Shown here in pieces: positions 25,347 through 34,554 of a DNA stretch of 64,000 nt; position 1 is the first letter of the stretch, and each line of letters opens with the position of its first letter. The stretch is from Romboutsia maritimum (GTDB lineage Bacteria > Bacillota > Clostridia > Peptostreptococcales > Peptostreptococcaceae). The position numbers and the translations under genes are program-made. The stretch covers positions 85,963-149,962 of the forward strand of contig NZ_NOJZ02000004.1 in NCBI RefSeq assembly GCF_002251085.2. Direction: 5' to 3'. Below the pieces are notes generated by a model that did not search any database, was not told the DNA's origin, and saw only the letters and a program-made list of their open reading frames with translations.

Positions 25347-26477
25347 ATTCAAAGATTAAAATTATTACAAGGAAACGAAGCTTGCGTGCAAGGTGCAATT
25401 TATGCAGGAATGAGGTTTTTTGCAGGCTATCCAATAACTCCATCAACAGAGATAGCAGAAATATCATCACTGATGTTGCCTAAGATAAGAGGTAAGTTTA
25501 TTCAAATGGAAGATGAAATAGCATCTATGTCAGCGGTAGTCGGAGCATCACTTACAGGAATTAAAGCTATGACTGCAACTAGTGGTCCAGGATTTTCTCT
25601 AAAGCAAGAATGTATAGGATATGCAACTTTAGTAGAAGCACCATGTGTCATAGTAAATGTACAAAGAAGTGGACCTAGTACAGGACTTCCAACTAGCCCA
25701 TCACAAGGGGATTTAATGCAAGCAAGATGGGGAACTCATGGAGATCACCCAATGATAGTATTATCTCCATCAACAGTAGAAGAAACTTTTACTTTAACAG
25801 TAAAAGCTTTTAATTTTGCAGAAAAATATCGTACTCCAGTTATACTTCTTCTAGATGAAGTAGTAGCTCACCTTAGAGAAAAAATCAGAATTCCAAAAGT
25901 CGGAGAATTAGAAGTTATAAATAGAAAAACACCAAAATGTGAAAAAAACAAATACAAAGCTTATGAATATACTGATGATTTTATACCACCAATGGCTTCA
26001 GTTGGAGAAGGATATAAGTATCATATAACAGGACTAATGCATGATGAGACAGGATTTCCAACCAATAGCACATCTCAATCAGGAAAATTATTAGATAGAA
26101 TATTTAAGAAGATAGAGACTAACTTAGAAGATATATTAATTTACGATAGTTATGAAATAGAAGATGCTGAAATTTTATTAATATCTTTTGGTAGTATATC
26201 TAGATCATGCAAAGAAGCAATAGATTGTTTAAAAAGAGAAAACATAAAAGTAGGTTTATTTAGTATAAAAACTGTATGGCCATTTCCAGACGAAGTTTTG
26301 AAAAAAGTAAGTTCGAATATACAAAAAATATTTGTGGTTGAAATGAATAGAGGACAAATGATAAATGAAGTAAAGAGGGTTTTAGGAATAGGCAAGTATA
26401 TAAGAGGAATTAACAAATTTAATGGAGATGTAATTACTCCGAATGAGATAATAAATGCTGTTAAGGAGGATTATTAA
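25347..26477 (+). CDS. korA: 2-oxoacid:ferredoxin oxidoreductase, alpha subunit (probable ATT start)
   Basis: The alpha subunit of a KorABCD-type enzyme that decarboxylates a 2-oxoacid to an acyl-CoA with ferredoxin reduction. The conserved N-terminal block RLKLLQGNEACVQGAIYAG is encoded only if translation starts at ATT 25347; GGAGG lies 9 bp before it and there is no ATG, GTG or TTG in frame between the upstream stop and that block. The first usual codon, GTG 25386, would cut it off. Other features are GYPITPSTEIAE, QMEDEIASM and TSGPGFSLKQE. Length from ATT is 376 aa, normal for the family. 2-Oxoglutarate is the likely substrate; branched-chain acids are possible. Confidence 0.85.
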   Translation: MQRLKLLQGNEACVQGAIYAGMRFFAGYPITPSTEIAEISSLMLPKIRGKFIQMEDEIASMSAVVGASLTGIKAMTATSGPGFSLKQECIGYATLVEAPCVIVNVQRSGPSTGLPTSPSQGDLMQARWGTHGDHPMIVLSPSTVEETFTLTVKAFNFAEKYRTPVILLLDEVVAHLREKIRIPKVGELEVINRKTPKCEKNKYKAYEYTDDFIPPMASVGEGYKYHITGLMHDETGFPTNSTSQSGKLLDRIFKKIETNLEDILIYDSYEIEDAEILLISFGSISRSCKEAIDCLKRENIKVGLFSIKTVWPFPDEVLKKVSSNIQKIFVVEMNRGQMINEVKRVLGIGKYIRGINKFNGDVITPNEIINAVKEDY

Positions 26478-26478
26478 A

Positions 26479-27294
26479 ATGCCTAGTGAATTAATTAAAA
26501 ATAATTTTAGAGTAAATAGACTTCCTCATATATGGTGCCCAGGTTGTGGTCATGGTATATTAATGAGATCAGTTGCAGCGGCTATAGAAGAGTTAAATAT
26601 AGACAAAGAAAAGGTTTGTATAGTATCTGGTATAGGGTGTTCTTCAAGAGCTTCAGGGTATTTAAATTTTAGCACGGTTCATACATTACATGGAAGGGCA
26701 CTTGCTTTTGCTACAGGAATTAAACTTGCTAATCCAAGCTTACATGTTATTGTTATAAGTGGAGATGGGGATTTAACTGCAATAGGTGGAAATCATTTAA
26801 TACATGCATGTAGAAGGAATATAGATATAACTACTATAGTATTTAACAATAATATATATGGAATGACAGGAGGTCAATATTCACCAACAACTCCAACTGG
26901 AGATTTTGCAACAACAGCACCTTTTGGAAATATTGATAAGCCATTTGATGTTTGTGATCTTGCTTGCGGAGCAGGAGCTACTTTTGTAGCTAGAGCTACA
27001 GCTTATCATGCTAAAAAAATGATAGATTATGTTAAAAAAGGAATAAGTCATAAAGGATTTTCATTAGTTGAAGGTATTAGTATATGCCCTACATATTATG
27101 GAAGAAAAAATAAAAAGGGTTCGCCTATAACACTGATGAATATTTTAAAAGAAAAATGTATAGATATAAACTTAAAAAATAAACTTGACAATAATCAAAC
27201 AAAGGATAATATATATATAGGTGTCTTTAAAGATGTTGTTATGCCTGAATATACTGAAGAATATGATAAATTATTAAATAAAGTTCAACAATAA
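26479..27294 (+). CDS. korB: 2-oxoacid:ferredoxin oxidoreductase, beta subunit
   Basis: The thiamine-diphosphate-binding beta subunit, 271 aa. The N-terminus has the cluster-ligand region HIWCPGCGHGI, followed by GIGCSSRASGY, and the TPP motif GDGDLTAIGGNH ending NNNIYGMTGGQYSP (near residues 92-135). I start at the ATG at 26479 with AAGGAGG upstream, one base after the korA stop. It works with the alpha, gamma and delta subunits. Confidence 0.93.
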   Translation: MPSELIKNNFRVNRLPHIWCPGCGHGILMRSVAAAIEELNIDKEKVCIVSGIGCSSRASGYLNFSTVHTLHGRALAFATGIKLANPSLHVIVISGDGDLTAIGGNHLIHACRRNIDITTIVFNNNIYGMTGGQYSPTTPTGDFATTAPFGNIDKPFDVCDLACGAGATFVARATAYHAKKMIDYVKKGISHKGFSLVEGISICPTYYGRKNKKGSPITLMNILKEKCIDINLKNKLDNNQTKDNIYIGVFKDVVMPEYTEEYDKLLNKVQQ

Positions 27295-27319
27295 TCTATT
27301 TATTAAGGAGATATTAAAT

Positions 27320-27868
27320 ATGAAGTTAGAACTTAGACTTAGTGGTTCTGGAGGTCAAGGTCTTATATTAGCAGGCATAATACTAGCTGAAGGAGCTATT
27401 TTATCTGATTTAAATGCAGTACAAACACAATCTTATGGACCCGAAGCTAGAGGAGGAGCTAGTAAAGCTGAGGTAATAATCAGTAATGATAGTATAAATT
27501 TTCCTAAAATAATACATCCAGATATATTGCTTGCATTAACTAAAAAATCTTATAATGAGTATTTAAAAGATGTTAAGAAAGATGGTATAATAATAGTAGA
27601 TAGTTCAGTTAGTGTAGAATGTACAGAAAATTTAAAAACTTACAAGTTTCCAATAATAAATACATCAAGGGAAGTTGTAGGAAAAGAAATTGCAACTAAT
27701 ATGGTTGCATTGGGAATAATTAGTGAGCTATTACCTTCTGTAGATAATGAAAAAATAATGAATTCAATAAAAAGAAGAGTTCCAAAAGGTACAGAAGAAT
27801 TAAACATAAAAGCTTTTCAAGGGGGTATTGAACTTTTTAAAAATAATACCCATAGTTTACACTACTAA
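27320..27868 (+). CDS. korC: 2-oxoacid:ferredoxin oxidoreductase, gamma subunit
   Basis: A 182-aa gamma subunit of the same enzyme. It begins with LRLSGSGGQGLILAGIILAE and has the family block QTQSYGPEARGGASKAEVIIS near residue 35. The gene lies 25 bp after korB with AAGGAG before the ATG and 12 bp before the RpiR regulator. The set alpha-beta-gamma-delta is complete. Confidence 0.93.
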   Translation: MKLELRLSGSGGQGLILAGIILAEGAILSDLNAVQTQSYGPEARGGASKAEVIISNDSINFPKIIHPDILLALTKKSYNEYLKDVKKDGIIIVDSSVSVECTENLKTYKFPIINTSREVVGKEIATNMVALGIISELLPSVDNEKIMNSIKRRVPKGTEELNIKAFQGGIELFKNNTHSLHY

Positions 27869-27880
27869 AAGGAGATAGTT

Positions 27881-28753
27881 ATGGACGAAACAAAAGAAAT
27901 GAGAGATAGTAAGCAATTAATATCAAGTATTCAATCACAGTTTGCAAGACTGAGTAAAGGGCAAAAACTTATTGCTCAATATATTTTAAAGAACTATGAT
28001 AAAGTTGCATTTATGACTGCATGCAAATTAGGGGAAACTGTAGGTGTTAGTGAATCTACTGTAGTAAGATTTGCAAATGCACTTGGATATTCCGGATATC
28101 CAAAATTGCAAGCTGCTCTTCAAGAACTTATAAAAAATAAATTAACTACTGTACAGAGAGTTGAAATGGCTCATGAGTACTCTGATGACTGTACAATACT
28201 TAATAAAGTTTTAAAAAGTGATATTGATAATATAAGATCTACATTAGAAGAAGTTAACGAAAAAGCGTTTGAAGAATCATCAAATAAATTATTAAAAGCT
28301 AGAAAAATATATATAGTTGGAATGAGAAGTTCTTTTGCGGTAGCTCAATATTTAGGTTTTTATCTAGATATAATACTTGATAATGTCCATATAATTAGGA
28401 TGGATATGGGGGATGCATTCGAACAAGTAGTTAGAATAAATGAAGAGGATGTTGTTATTGCAATAAGTTTCCCTAGATATTCTAAGAAGTCTTTTGAAAT
28501 AGTAAGCTATGCTAAGAGAAAAGGTGCACATATAATATCTATAACAGATAGTTTATTTGCTCCTGTTGCATCAATTTCTGATAATACTCTTTTAGTAAAG
28601 AGTAATATGGCTTCGTTTGTTGACTCTTTGGTACCAGCTTTAAGTGTTGCTAATGCACTTATAATTTCAGTTGGGATGAAAGAAAAGGAAGATATAAAAG
28701 AGTATTTTGATGACTTAGAACAAATATGGAAAGAGTATTCTGTATATGAATAA
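27881..28753 (+). CDS. MurR/RpiR-family transcriptional regulator
   Basis: A 290-aa regulator with an N-terminal helix-turn-helix (residues about 10-85; ACKLGETVGVSESTVVRFAN is the recognition region) and a C-terminal SIS phosphosugar-binding domain (about 125-265; IYIVGMRSSFAVAQY, ISFPRYSKKSFEIVSYAKRKG). The family usually senses sugar phosphates or sugar acids. It is in the kor operon, 12 bp after korC, so it may couple the oxidoreductase to sugar supply or be merely cotranscribed. Confidence 0.9.
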   Translation: MDETKEMRDSKQLISSIQSQFARLSKGQKLIAQYILKNYDKVAFMTACKLGETVGVSESTVVRFANALGYSGYPKLQAALQELIKNKLTTVQRVEMAHEYSDDCTILNKVLKSDIDNIRSTLEEVNEKAFEESSNKLLKARKIYIVGMRSSFAVAQYLGFYLDIILDNVHIIRMDMGDAFEQVVRINEEDVVIAISFPRYSKKSFEIVSYAKRKGAHIISITDSLFAPVASISDNTLLVKSNMASFVDSLVPALSVANALIISVGMKEKEDIKEYFDDLEQIWKEYSVYE

Positions 28754-28773
28754 AATAACAGCTTAGTATATAA

Positions 28774-28809
28774 AGGTCAACTGACAATAAAATGTCAGTT
28801 GGCTTTTTT
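28774..28809 (+). terminator. Terminator after kor operon
   Basis: GGTCAACTGACA and TGTCAGTTGGCT pair (two G-U pairs) around ATAAAA, then a T run. Confidence 0.85.
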
Positions 28810-28822
28810 AATCAAATGATGA

Positions 28823-29313
28823 GAATTAAAAGATTTACGTAGATATGATGGTAATTTATATATGAATGACCTAGTAGAGGATGCTAATAAATGGGTAAAC
28901 GTAATGAAAAAAGATAAAGCAGATGTTATAGTTGAAGGGCATAATCATGAACAAATAGAGCAACATGATTATAAGAATAAGTCTGGTAAAAAAGTTATAG
29001 TTACAGAGCCAGGTAATAATGGAGAATGTATTTCTAATATAAATTTCAAATTGGAAAAAGATGATAATGGATGGAATGTAGTTGATAAATCTAGCAAGAT
29101 AACTCAATTTGAAAAAAGTAAAAAAGAAAGAATTCAAGGAGTTGACAACTATGGTAAATTGATGTGTGAACTTGAATTCTTGGATGATAAAACTAAAGAA
29201 ATAAGTTTATGACTGTTGTTGCTAAAGAAAATGATAAATTTAAGATTGAAAAGGGTGAGAAAATTAGTGATAATGATTTAGCTCCTACTTATTTAAAACA
29301 TATAGAGGAATAA
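28823..29313 (+). pseudogene. Relic of a CpdB-like 2',3'-cyclic-nucleotide phosphodiesterase
   Basis: The frame from 28823 reads LRRYDGNLYMNDLVEDANKW, then VMKKDKADVIVEGHNHEQIE and GKKVIVTEPGNNGECISNIN. This resembles the C-terminal half of the CpdB/5'-nucleotidase metallophosphoesterase domain, with the GHxH motif, but the part between the ADVIV strand and GHNHE is missing. There is no start codon and ribosome site for a full protein. At 29209-29211 the frame ends and the -1 frame continues (starting VVAKENDKFKIEKG) to 29313. I read it as a 5'-truncated, internally deleted, frameshifted gene. The 190 bp after it hold no other gene. Confidence 0.65.
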
Positions 29314-29503
29314 TGCTTATCCTGCTGAAGTTGGGTTTTTAGCTATATCATCTAAAATAAAATTATATATAAAATTTAAAATAGAAGCGTATTAAGATTA
29401 CTAAATATTAAGATAATCTTTATTTTTATATGCATATATATCAAACATTTGTTAAAATATAGTAAAATTAATAAAAATACATAAATGTATGAAAGGGCTA
29501 ACA

Positions 29504-30343
29504 ATGAATAATAAAGTCACACTAGAGAAGCTAGAAAAAATTTTAGAAAAAACAGAAAGATCTACACTTAAAGATGTTGTACATATTAAGGTAAGTAGTG
29601 AAATACCAGCATTATTTGATAGTAAATTTGGGGGAATTCCTTATTTACCACCAGATAAAGAGTTACCTATTGATAAAGATGGTAACAAGTTAAAACTTTT
29701 AGCACAAATAAACTTTGAACAAGTGCCACATTTAGACATATTTCCTAAAGAAGGAATCTTACAATTTTTTATAGGAACAGATGATTTATATGGATTGGAT
29801 TTTGACAATCAAACAAACCAAGATGGATTTAAAGTTATATATCATGAATTTGTTGATTTAAGTATAAATGAAGAAGATATAAAAATGAGAATAGAAGAAT
29901 ATGAAGTAGAAGATTTTCCATTTGAAGAAGAATATAAAGTAGAATTTAATTTATCGAAAGAGAAGATTTCAACAGATGACTATCGTTTTGATGAAGAAGG
30001 ATTTATTAAAGAATTTAATAAGGAGTTTCCAAGCATTAAGGTTTCTGAGTTATTTGAGTTATATGATTTGTATGAAGATATATATATCGAATTATTTGAA
30101 AATAAATATCCTAATAAACATAAAATAGGAGGATATCCATTCTTTACACAAGGAGATCCTAGAGGTTATAAAGAAGATTTAAAGAGATTTGATACTCTTT
30201 TACTTCAAATTGATAGTGAGTATCAAAATACTGATGTAGATATTATGTGGGGAGATAGTGGAGTTTGTAATTTCTTTATAAATAGCCAAGATTTAAAAAA
30301 TAAAGATTTTAGTAAAGTCGTTTATAATTGGGACTGCTATTAA
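29504..30343 (+). CDS. YwqG-like DUF1963 protein
   Basis: A 279-aa cytoplasmic acidic protein of the DUF1963/YwqG family. Typical segments are SKFGGIPYLP, KLLAQINFEQVPHLDIFPKEGILQFFIG, HKIGGYPFFTQGDPR, LLLQIDSE and MWGDSGVCNFFIN (residues about 45 to 270). The family has no proven function. I start at the ATG at 29504, where AAAGGG is upstream, rather than the ATG at 29489. Confidence 0.9.
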   Translation: MNNKVTLEKLEKILEKTERSTLKDVVHIKVSSEIPALFDSKFGGIPYLPPDKELPIDKDGNKLKLLAQINFEQVPHLDIFPKEGILQFFIGTDDLYGLDFDNQTNQDGFKVIYHEFVDLSINEEDIKMRIEEYEVEDFPFEEEYKVEFNLSKEKISTDDYRFDEEGFIKEFNKEFPSIKVSELFELYDLYEDIYIELFENKYPNKHKIGGYPFFTQGDPRGYKEDLKRFDTLLLQIDSEYQNTDVDIMWGDSGVCNFFINSQDLKNKDFSKVVYNWDCY

Positions 30344-30372
30344 TATGTTTAGTTAAGAAGATGAATTTATAA

Positions 30373-30513
30373 AAATTTACAAACAATATAGCTGAAAATA
30401 GATATCTTAAAGATGCTATATCATTAACCAATAGTGTGTTAAGAGGACTAGGATGTAGATGGAGAGATAAAGAAGCTATAGATTTAGTAGAAGAAAATGG
30501 ATTTTACAATTGA
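30373..30513 (+). pseudogene. C-terminal gene remnant
   Basis: An open frame of 46 codons without start codon, reading NIAENRYLKDAISLTNSVLR and GCRWRDKEAIDLVEENGFYN to TGA. It looks like the tail of a real protein (normal residue composition, good codon use), but I cannot name it. A terminator follows at 30528. Confidence 0.4.
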
Positions 30514-30527
30514 GTAATAAAATATTT

Positions 30528-30555
30528 GCAGACTTGAAATATAGTCTGCTATTTT
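30528..30555 (+). terminator. Terminator
   Basis: GCAGACT and AGTCTGC form a stem around TGAAATAT, then TATTTTTATG. It would end transcripts from the YwqG-like gene and the remnant. Confidence 0.7.
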
Positions 30556-30560
30556 TATGC

Positions 30561-30620
30561 TTTACAAAAATTAGATATTGCACTAAAATATGAAGTATAC
30601 TTCATGTGAAGTTAACTTCA
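30561..30620 (+). promoter_or_regulatory. Promoter with two perfect 14-bp operators
   Basis: TTTACA (30561-30566) and TAAAAT (30584-30589) are 17 bp apart. Immediately downstream are two perfect palindromes: TGAAGTATACTTCA (30591-30604) and TGAAGTTAACTTCA (30607-30620), centres 16 bp apart. They overlap the expected start of transcription, so they should repress. The Xre-type regulator encoded just after is the obvious ligand (autorepression). Confidence 0.75.
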
Positions 30621-30638
30621 TATTTTGGAGGTGATATA

Positions 30639-30866
30639 TTGAAAAATAAAGTACGAGAATACCGAAAACAAAATAAAATGACACAACAGGAATTAGCAGA
30701 TGCAGTCCATGTTTCATCGAGAACTATTATTTCGTTGGAGCAAGGTAAATACAATCCATCAATAATGTTAGCTTATAAAATTGCACTTCTTTTTGGGACT
30801 ACGATTGAAGAAATATATTGTTTAGAAGAAAATAAAAAATTGGAGGATGATAGTAGTGAAGATTAA
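30639..30866 (+). CDS. Xre-family transcriptional regulator
   Basis: A 75-aa single-domain helix-turn-helix protein: VREYRKQNKMTQQELADAVHVSSRTIISLEQGKYNPSIML (given in part) in the first 45 residues. I start at TTG 30639, 7 bp after GGAGG; a GTG frame upstream is inside the operator. It overlaps the next gene. Small Xre regulators of this type (often 65-75 aa) are commonly paired with membrane proteins of this kind. Confidence 0.9.
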   Translation: MKNKVREYRKQNKMTQQELADAVHVSSRTIISLEQGKYNPSIMLAYKIALLFGTTIEEIYCLEENKKLEDDSSED

Positions 30867-31272
30867 AGGAAAAAGAAGCTTTGTAAATGCAATACTTTTC
30901 TTAGTTTTAACAATGATATGCATAGGAGCAATAATCATTAATGGATATAATCAAAGATTAGTTGTTAGTACAATTTTAATGTTATTAATAAGTAGTTTAT
31001 ATTTTTATTGGGCTTTTTCAACGAAAGGAATAGAAGAAGAAATAAAAGACTATGCAGATGAAAGAGAATTACTTAATGCAATGAAAAGTGGACATACAGC
31101 TTTAAAAATTACAAATTTAATATGTCTTGTCTTAATGATGTCTTTTTTATTAATATACTCTATTTTTAAGATTGACTTATTTTTAATTGTTGCAATCACT
31201 CTTTGCTTTGTAATATGTTTAATGTTCATTATTTTAATTGCTTGTGATAGTTATTATGAAAAAAATAATTAA
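30856..31272 (+). CDS. Small membrane protein partnered with Xre regulator
   Basis: A 138-aa membrane protein with four hydrophobic helices in two pairs. A cytoplasmic central loop reads KGIEEEIKDYADERELLNAM (residues about 60-80). Start at GTG 30856 fits the GGAGG at 30842-30846. It overlaps the regulator by 11 bp, so the two are translated together. Family resemblance is to DUF2178/DUF3796-type proteins, without known function. Confidence 0.75.
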   Translation: MKIKGKRSFVNAILFLVLTMICIGAIIINGYNQRLVVSTILMLLISSLYFYWAFSTKGIEEEIKDYADERELLNAMKSGHTALKITNLICLVLMMSFLLIYSIFKIDLFLIVAITLCFVICLMFIILIACDSYYEKNN

Positions 31273-31400
31273 AATAGAATAGGGTATTAGCATATAGAAA
31301 TTTGTAATGTTAACTTAAAAAAGCATTATTGTGGAGATATAAAGCAGTTTGAAGAAATTCAAAAACATATAATAAATTCTTATGAAATGAATTAGATTAT

Positions 31401-31431
31401 AAGGCAGAGAAATCTGTCTTTATTTTTTTAG
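31401..31431 (+). terminator. Terminator after Xre/membrane operon
   Basis: AAGGCAGA and TCTGTCTT pair around GAAA, then a T run. The 31273-31400 interval holds a short unsupported frame ending EEIQKHIINSYEMN before TAG, perhaps a gene tail. Confidence 0.7.
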
Positions 31432-31547
31432 TTAGACAAAATTTGTTAAACATCATTTGTATAATAAAATAGAGTATGTAAATAGACTTGTGTAAAAACA
31501 AATTTATCTACATACGCTTAGTATTTAATTTGACAAATTAAATTTAC

Positions 31548-31856
31548 CTAATAAGTATTCTTCAAAATAATATTATTTTCAAATCCACCCCTATCACATC
31601 TCTTCTCACATCTCATAGTAAGAACTTCATCATCGCTATACCCATATTTACCAGCAATAGCAAACAAAACCTCCATAACATCACAAATCTCATCCAAATT
31701 TCTATCAGCCAAAAGCTCGCCAACTTCCTCATCAAGCTTCTTATAAAGATACTTCAAAGCCACATCATCACCAACAACCTCAACACTACATTTATTGCCA
31801 CTAGCCTCTATAATCTCAGGAATTCTATCCCTAACTAACTTATCATAAACCTTCAT
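31548..31856 (-). CDS. MazG-like nucleotide pyrophosphohydrolase
   Basis: A 102-aa all-helical protein of the MazG/PRA-PH-like superfamily. It begins VYDKLVRDRIPEII and shows KKLDEEVGELLADRNLDEICDVMEVL (given in part), with the EExxE and ExxD metal-binding pattern. Such proteins hydrolyse non-canonical nucleoside triphosphates or alarmones. Codon use differs from its neighbours: ATT, TTG, GAG and AAG are preferred over ATA, TTA, GAA and AAA. The difference extends into the adjacent helicase as an A+C skew on the plus strand, so transfer or a strand-specific mutation history is likely. AGGTAG precedes the ATG. Confidence 0.85.
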   Translation of the reverse strand: MKVYDKLVRDRIPEIIEASGNKCSVEVVGDDVALKYLYKKLDEEVGELLADRNLDEICDVMEVLFAIAGKYGYSDDEVLTMRCEKRCDRGGFENNIILKNTY

Positions 31857-31980
31857 AAAACTACCTCCAAAATAAAATCATACCTAAAATTATAAATCCA
31901 TCTAAAACCTTTGTCAAAACATGATAAAATATAATAATAAAACAAATAACTATAATGTGGTAAAAGGAAAGGGAATAGAG

Positions 31981-34530
31981 ATGAATTTAAACTGTATAAC
32001 AGGCCACAATGACCATTTATATAAGCACATACAACAAAGCATACACACAGCAAAATCAATAGATATAATAGTTTCCTTTCTAATGGAATCAGGGGTAAAA
32101 TTAATACAAGAAGATTTAAAAGCGATAAAAGATAAAAATATACCCATAAGAATACTTACAGGAAATTATTTAAACATAACACAACCATCAGCATTATATT
32201 TAATAAAAGATATACTAGGAGATAAATTAGATTTAAGATTTTATAATGACACAAAAAGAAGTTTTCACCCTAAAGCATATATATTTGAATATGACAACGG
32301 AGGAGAAATATTTATAGGATCTTCTAACTTATCAAAGTCAGCTTGGACAAGTGGGCTAGAGTGGAATTATAGAATAGATAAAAATGAAAACACAGATGAC
32401 TTTAAATACTATAAATCTATGTTTGAAGAATTATTTAACAATGAATCAATAATAGTCAATGATGAAGAATTAGAAAGATACTCAAAAACATGGAAAAGAC
32501 CTAAAATATATTCAAGCATAAATACATCAAAAGAAGAAATAAACTATGTTTATAATGAAAACAACGATACAAACGTTATAGATATATTTGAACCAAGAGG
32601 AGCACAAATAGAAGCTCTATATCAATTGAAAAATACAAGGGAAGATGGAAATGATAAGGGGCTAGTTGTAGCAGCAACAGGTATTGGAAAAACTTACTTA
32701 GCAGCATTTGATAGCAGAAATTATAATAGAATCTTATTTGTAGCACATAGAGAAGAAATATTAAAACAAGCTTTTGAAAGTTTTAAAAATGTTAGAAAAG
32801 ATAAACTATTACATAACACTAATATAAATCAAGACATAGTGGCAGATAATCAAGATATATATACAAAGGATTTAGAAAATAAAGAGTTCGAAAGTAATCA
32901 AGAAAACAATCAATATAACATGGGATTTTTTATGAATTCAACAAAAGATACTGATAAAGATATAATATTTGCATCAGTTCAAAGTTTAGGTAAAAAAGAA
33001 TATTTAAACGAAGTATATTTTCCAAAAGATTATTTCGATTATATAATAGTAGACGAATTTCATCATGCAGTATCTAAAAACTATCAAAACATAATAGATT
33101 ATTTCAAACCTAAGTTTATGCTGGGACTAACGGCAACTCCAGATAGATTAGACAACAAAGATGTATTTAGTGTATGCGATTACAACATTGTATACGAAGC
33201 TACATTAAAAACTGCGATAGACAAAGGGTGGCTAGTTCCTTTTAGATATTATGGAATTTATGATGAAAGTGTAAATTATGATGAGGTTGAATATAAAAAT
33301 GGAAAATATAATAAAAAACAATTAGAAAAAGCATTAAGCATAAACAATAGAGCAAATTTAGTATTTAAACATTATAAAAAATATAAATCAACCAGAGCAT
33401 TGGGATTTTGTGGCAGTAAATATCATGCAGAGTTTATGGCAAAGTACTTTAATGAAAATGGAGTAAAATCTTGTGCTGTTTATAGTGGAAATGAAGGTCA
33501 GTATAACGAGGATAGAAACATAGCACTAAAAAAATTAAGAGAGAAAGATCTACAAGTAATATTTTCAGTAGATATGTTCAACGAGGGATTAGACGTAAAA
33601 AGCATAGATATGGTAATGTTTTTAAGACCAACAGAATCTCCAACTATATTTTTACAACAATTAGGTAGAGGATTGAGAAAAGATAAGAATAAAAAATATT
33701 TAAATGTGTTAGATTTTATAGGAAATTATAAAAAAGCAAACTTAGTACCTTATTTATTAACAGGAGAAAGTAAAACAATAAACAAAAGTCAAATTACTCA
33801 ACAAGAAGAATTATACCCAGAAGATTGTTTTATAGACTTTGATTTTAGACTTGTAGATATATTTGAAAAAATGAGAAAAGCAAGTCAAAAGATAAAAGAT
33901 ATGATAGTAGAAGAATTTTATAAAGTAAAAGAAGACTTGGGACATAGACCTTCGAGAGTAGAGTTTTTTACTTATATAGATGATGATTTGTATAATAATA
34001 TAAAAAAGAAGCCTAAGTTAAATGTATTTAAAGATTATATGAAGTTTTTAGATAGTATTAATGAACTTAATATAGATGAATTAAGTTTAAAAGATACATT
34101 TGCATATGATTTTATAAGCTTCATAGAAAACACAAGCATGAGTAAAACTTATAAAATACCAGTACTTTTAGCTTTTTATAACAATGGAAATATAAAGCTT
34201 AAAATAAATGACAAAGATCTATATAAATCTTTTGAAGAGTTTTATAGCAAAGGATCTAATAAAGTTGATATGTTAAAAGACAAATCTACTTCAAATTTTA
34301 AAAATTGGGGAGAAAAAGAATATGTTAATTTAGCTAGAAAAAATCCTGTTCATTTTTTATGTAAAAGTAGTAGTGAGTATTTTAATTTAAATGAAGAATA
34401 TGTTTGTTTAAATGAAAAACTAGGTGAGTGTTTAAATAGTAAGGCATTTGTTGAAAATGTTAAAGATTCTATAGATTTTAGAACTAAGGAATATTATAAA
34501 AATAGATTTGAAAATAAAAAAGGATTATAA
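31981..34530 (+). CDS. PLD-nuclease/SF2 helicase fusion
   Basis: An 849-aa protein. Residues about 1-150 form a phospholipase D-like nuclease domain with one half-site, FHPKAYIFE (near 94) and GSSNLSKSA (near 114). An SF2 helicase follows: Walker A ATGIGKT (near 231), DEFHH (near 356), GLTATPDRLD, and motif VI QQLGRGLRKDKN (near 556). The C-terminus (about 640-849) has an unrecognised helical domain ending in KDSIDFRTKEYYKNRFE. Relatives are found in restriction or defence loci. I start at the ATG at 31981 with AAAGGG upstream. A second protein of this class is at 37017. Confidence 0.88.
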   Translation: MNLNCITGHNDHLYKHIQQSIHTAKSIDIIVSFLMESGVKLIQEDLKAIKDKNIPIRILTGNYLNITQPSALYLIKDILGDKLDLRFYNDTKRSFHPKAYIFEYDNGGEIFIGSSNLSKSAWTSGLEWNYRIDKNENTDDFKYYKSMFEELFNNESIIVNDEELERYSKTWKRPKIYSSINTSKEEINYVYNENNDTNVIDIFEPRGAQIEALYQLKNTREDGNDKGLVVAATGIGKTYLAAFDSRNYNRILFVAHREEILKQAFESFKNVRKDKLLHNTNINQDIVADNQDIYTKDLENKEFESNQENNQYNMGFFMNSTKDTDKDIIFASVQSLGKKEYLNEVYFPKDYFDYIIVDEFHHAVSKNYQNIIDYFKPKFMLGLTATPDRLDNKDVFSVCDYNIVYEATLKTAIDKGWLVPFRYYGIYDESVNYDEVEYKNGKYNKKQLEKALSINNRANLVFKHYKKYKSTRALGFCGSKYHAEFMAKYFNENGVKSCAVYSGNEGQYNEDRNIALKKLREKDLQVIFSVDMFNEGLDVKSIDMVMFLRPTESPTIFLQQLGRGLRKDKNKKYLNVLDFIGNYKKANLVPYLLTGESKTINKSQITQQEELYPEDCFIDFDFRLVDIFEKMRKASQKIKDMIVEEFYKVKEDLGHRPSRVEFFTYIDDDLYNNIKKKPKLNVFKDYMKFLDSINELNIDELSLKDTFAYDFISFIENTSMSKTYKIPVLLAFYNNGNIKLKINDKDLYKSFEEFYSKGSNKVDMLKDKSTSNFKNWGEKEYVNLARKNPVHFLCKSSSEYFNLNEEYVCLNEKLGECLNSKAFVENVKDSIDFRTKEYYKNRFENKKGL

Positions 34531-34554
34531 AGACGTATTTAAAGGAGAATATTT

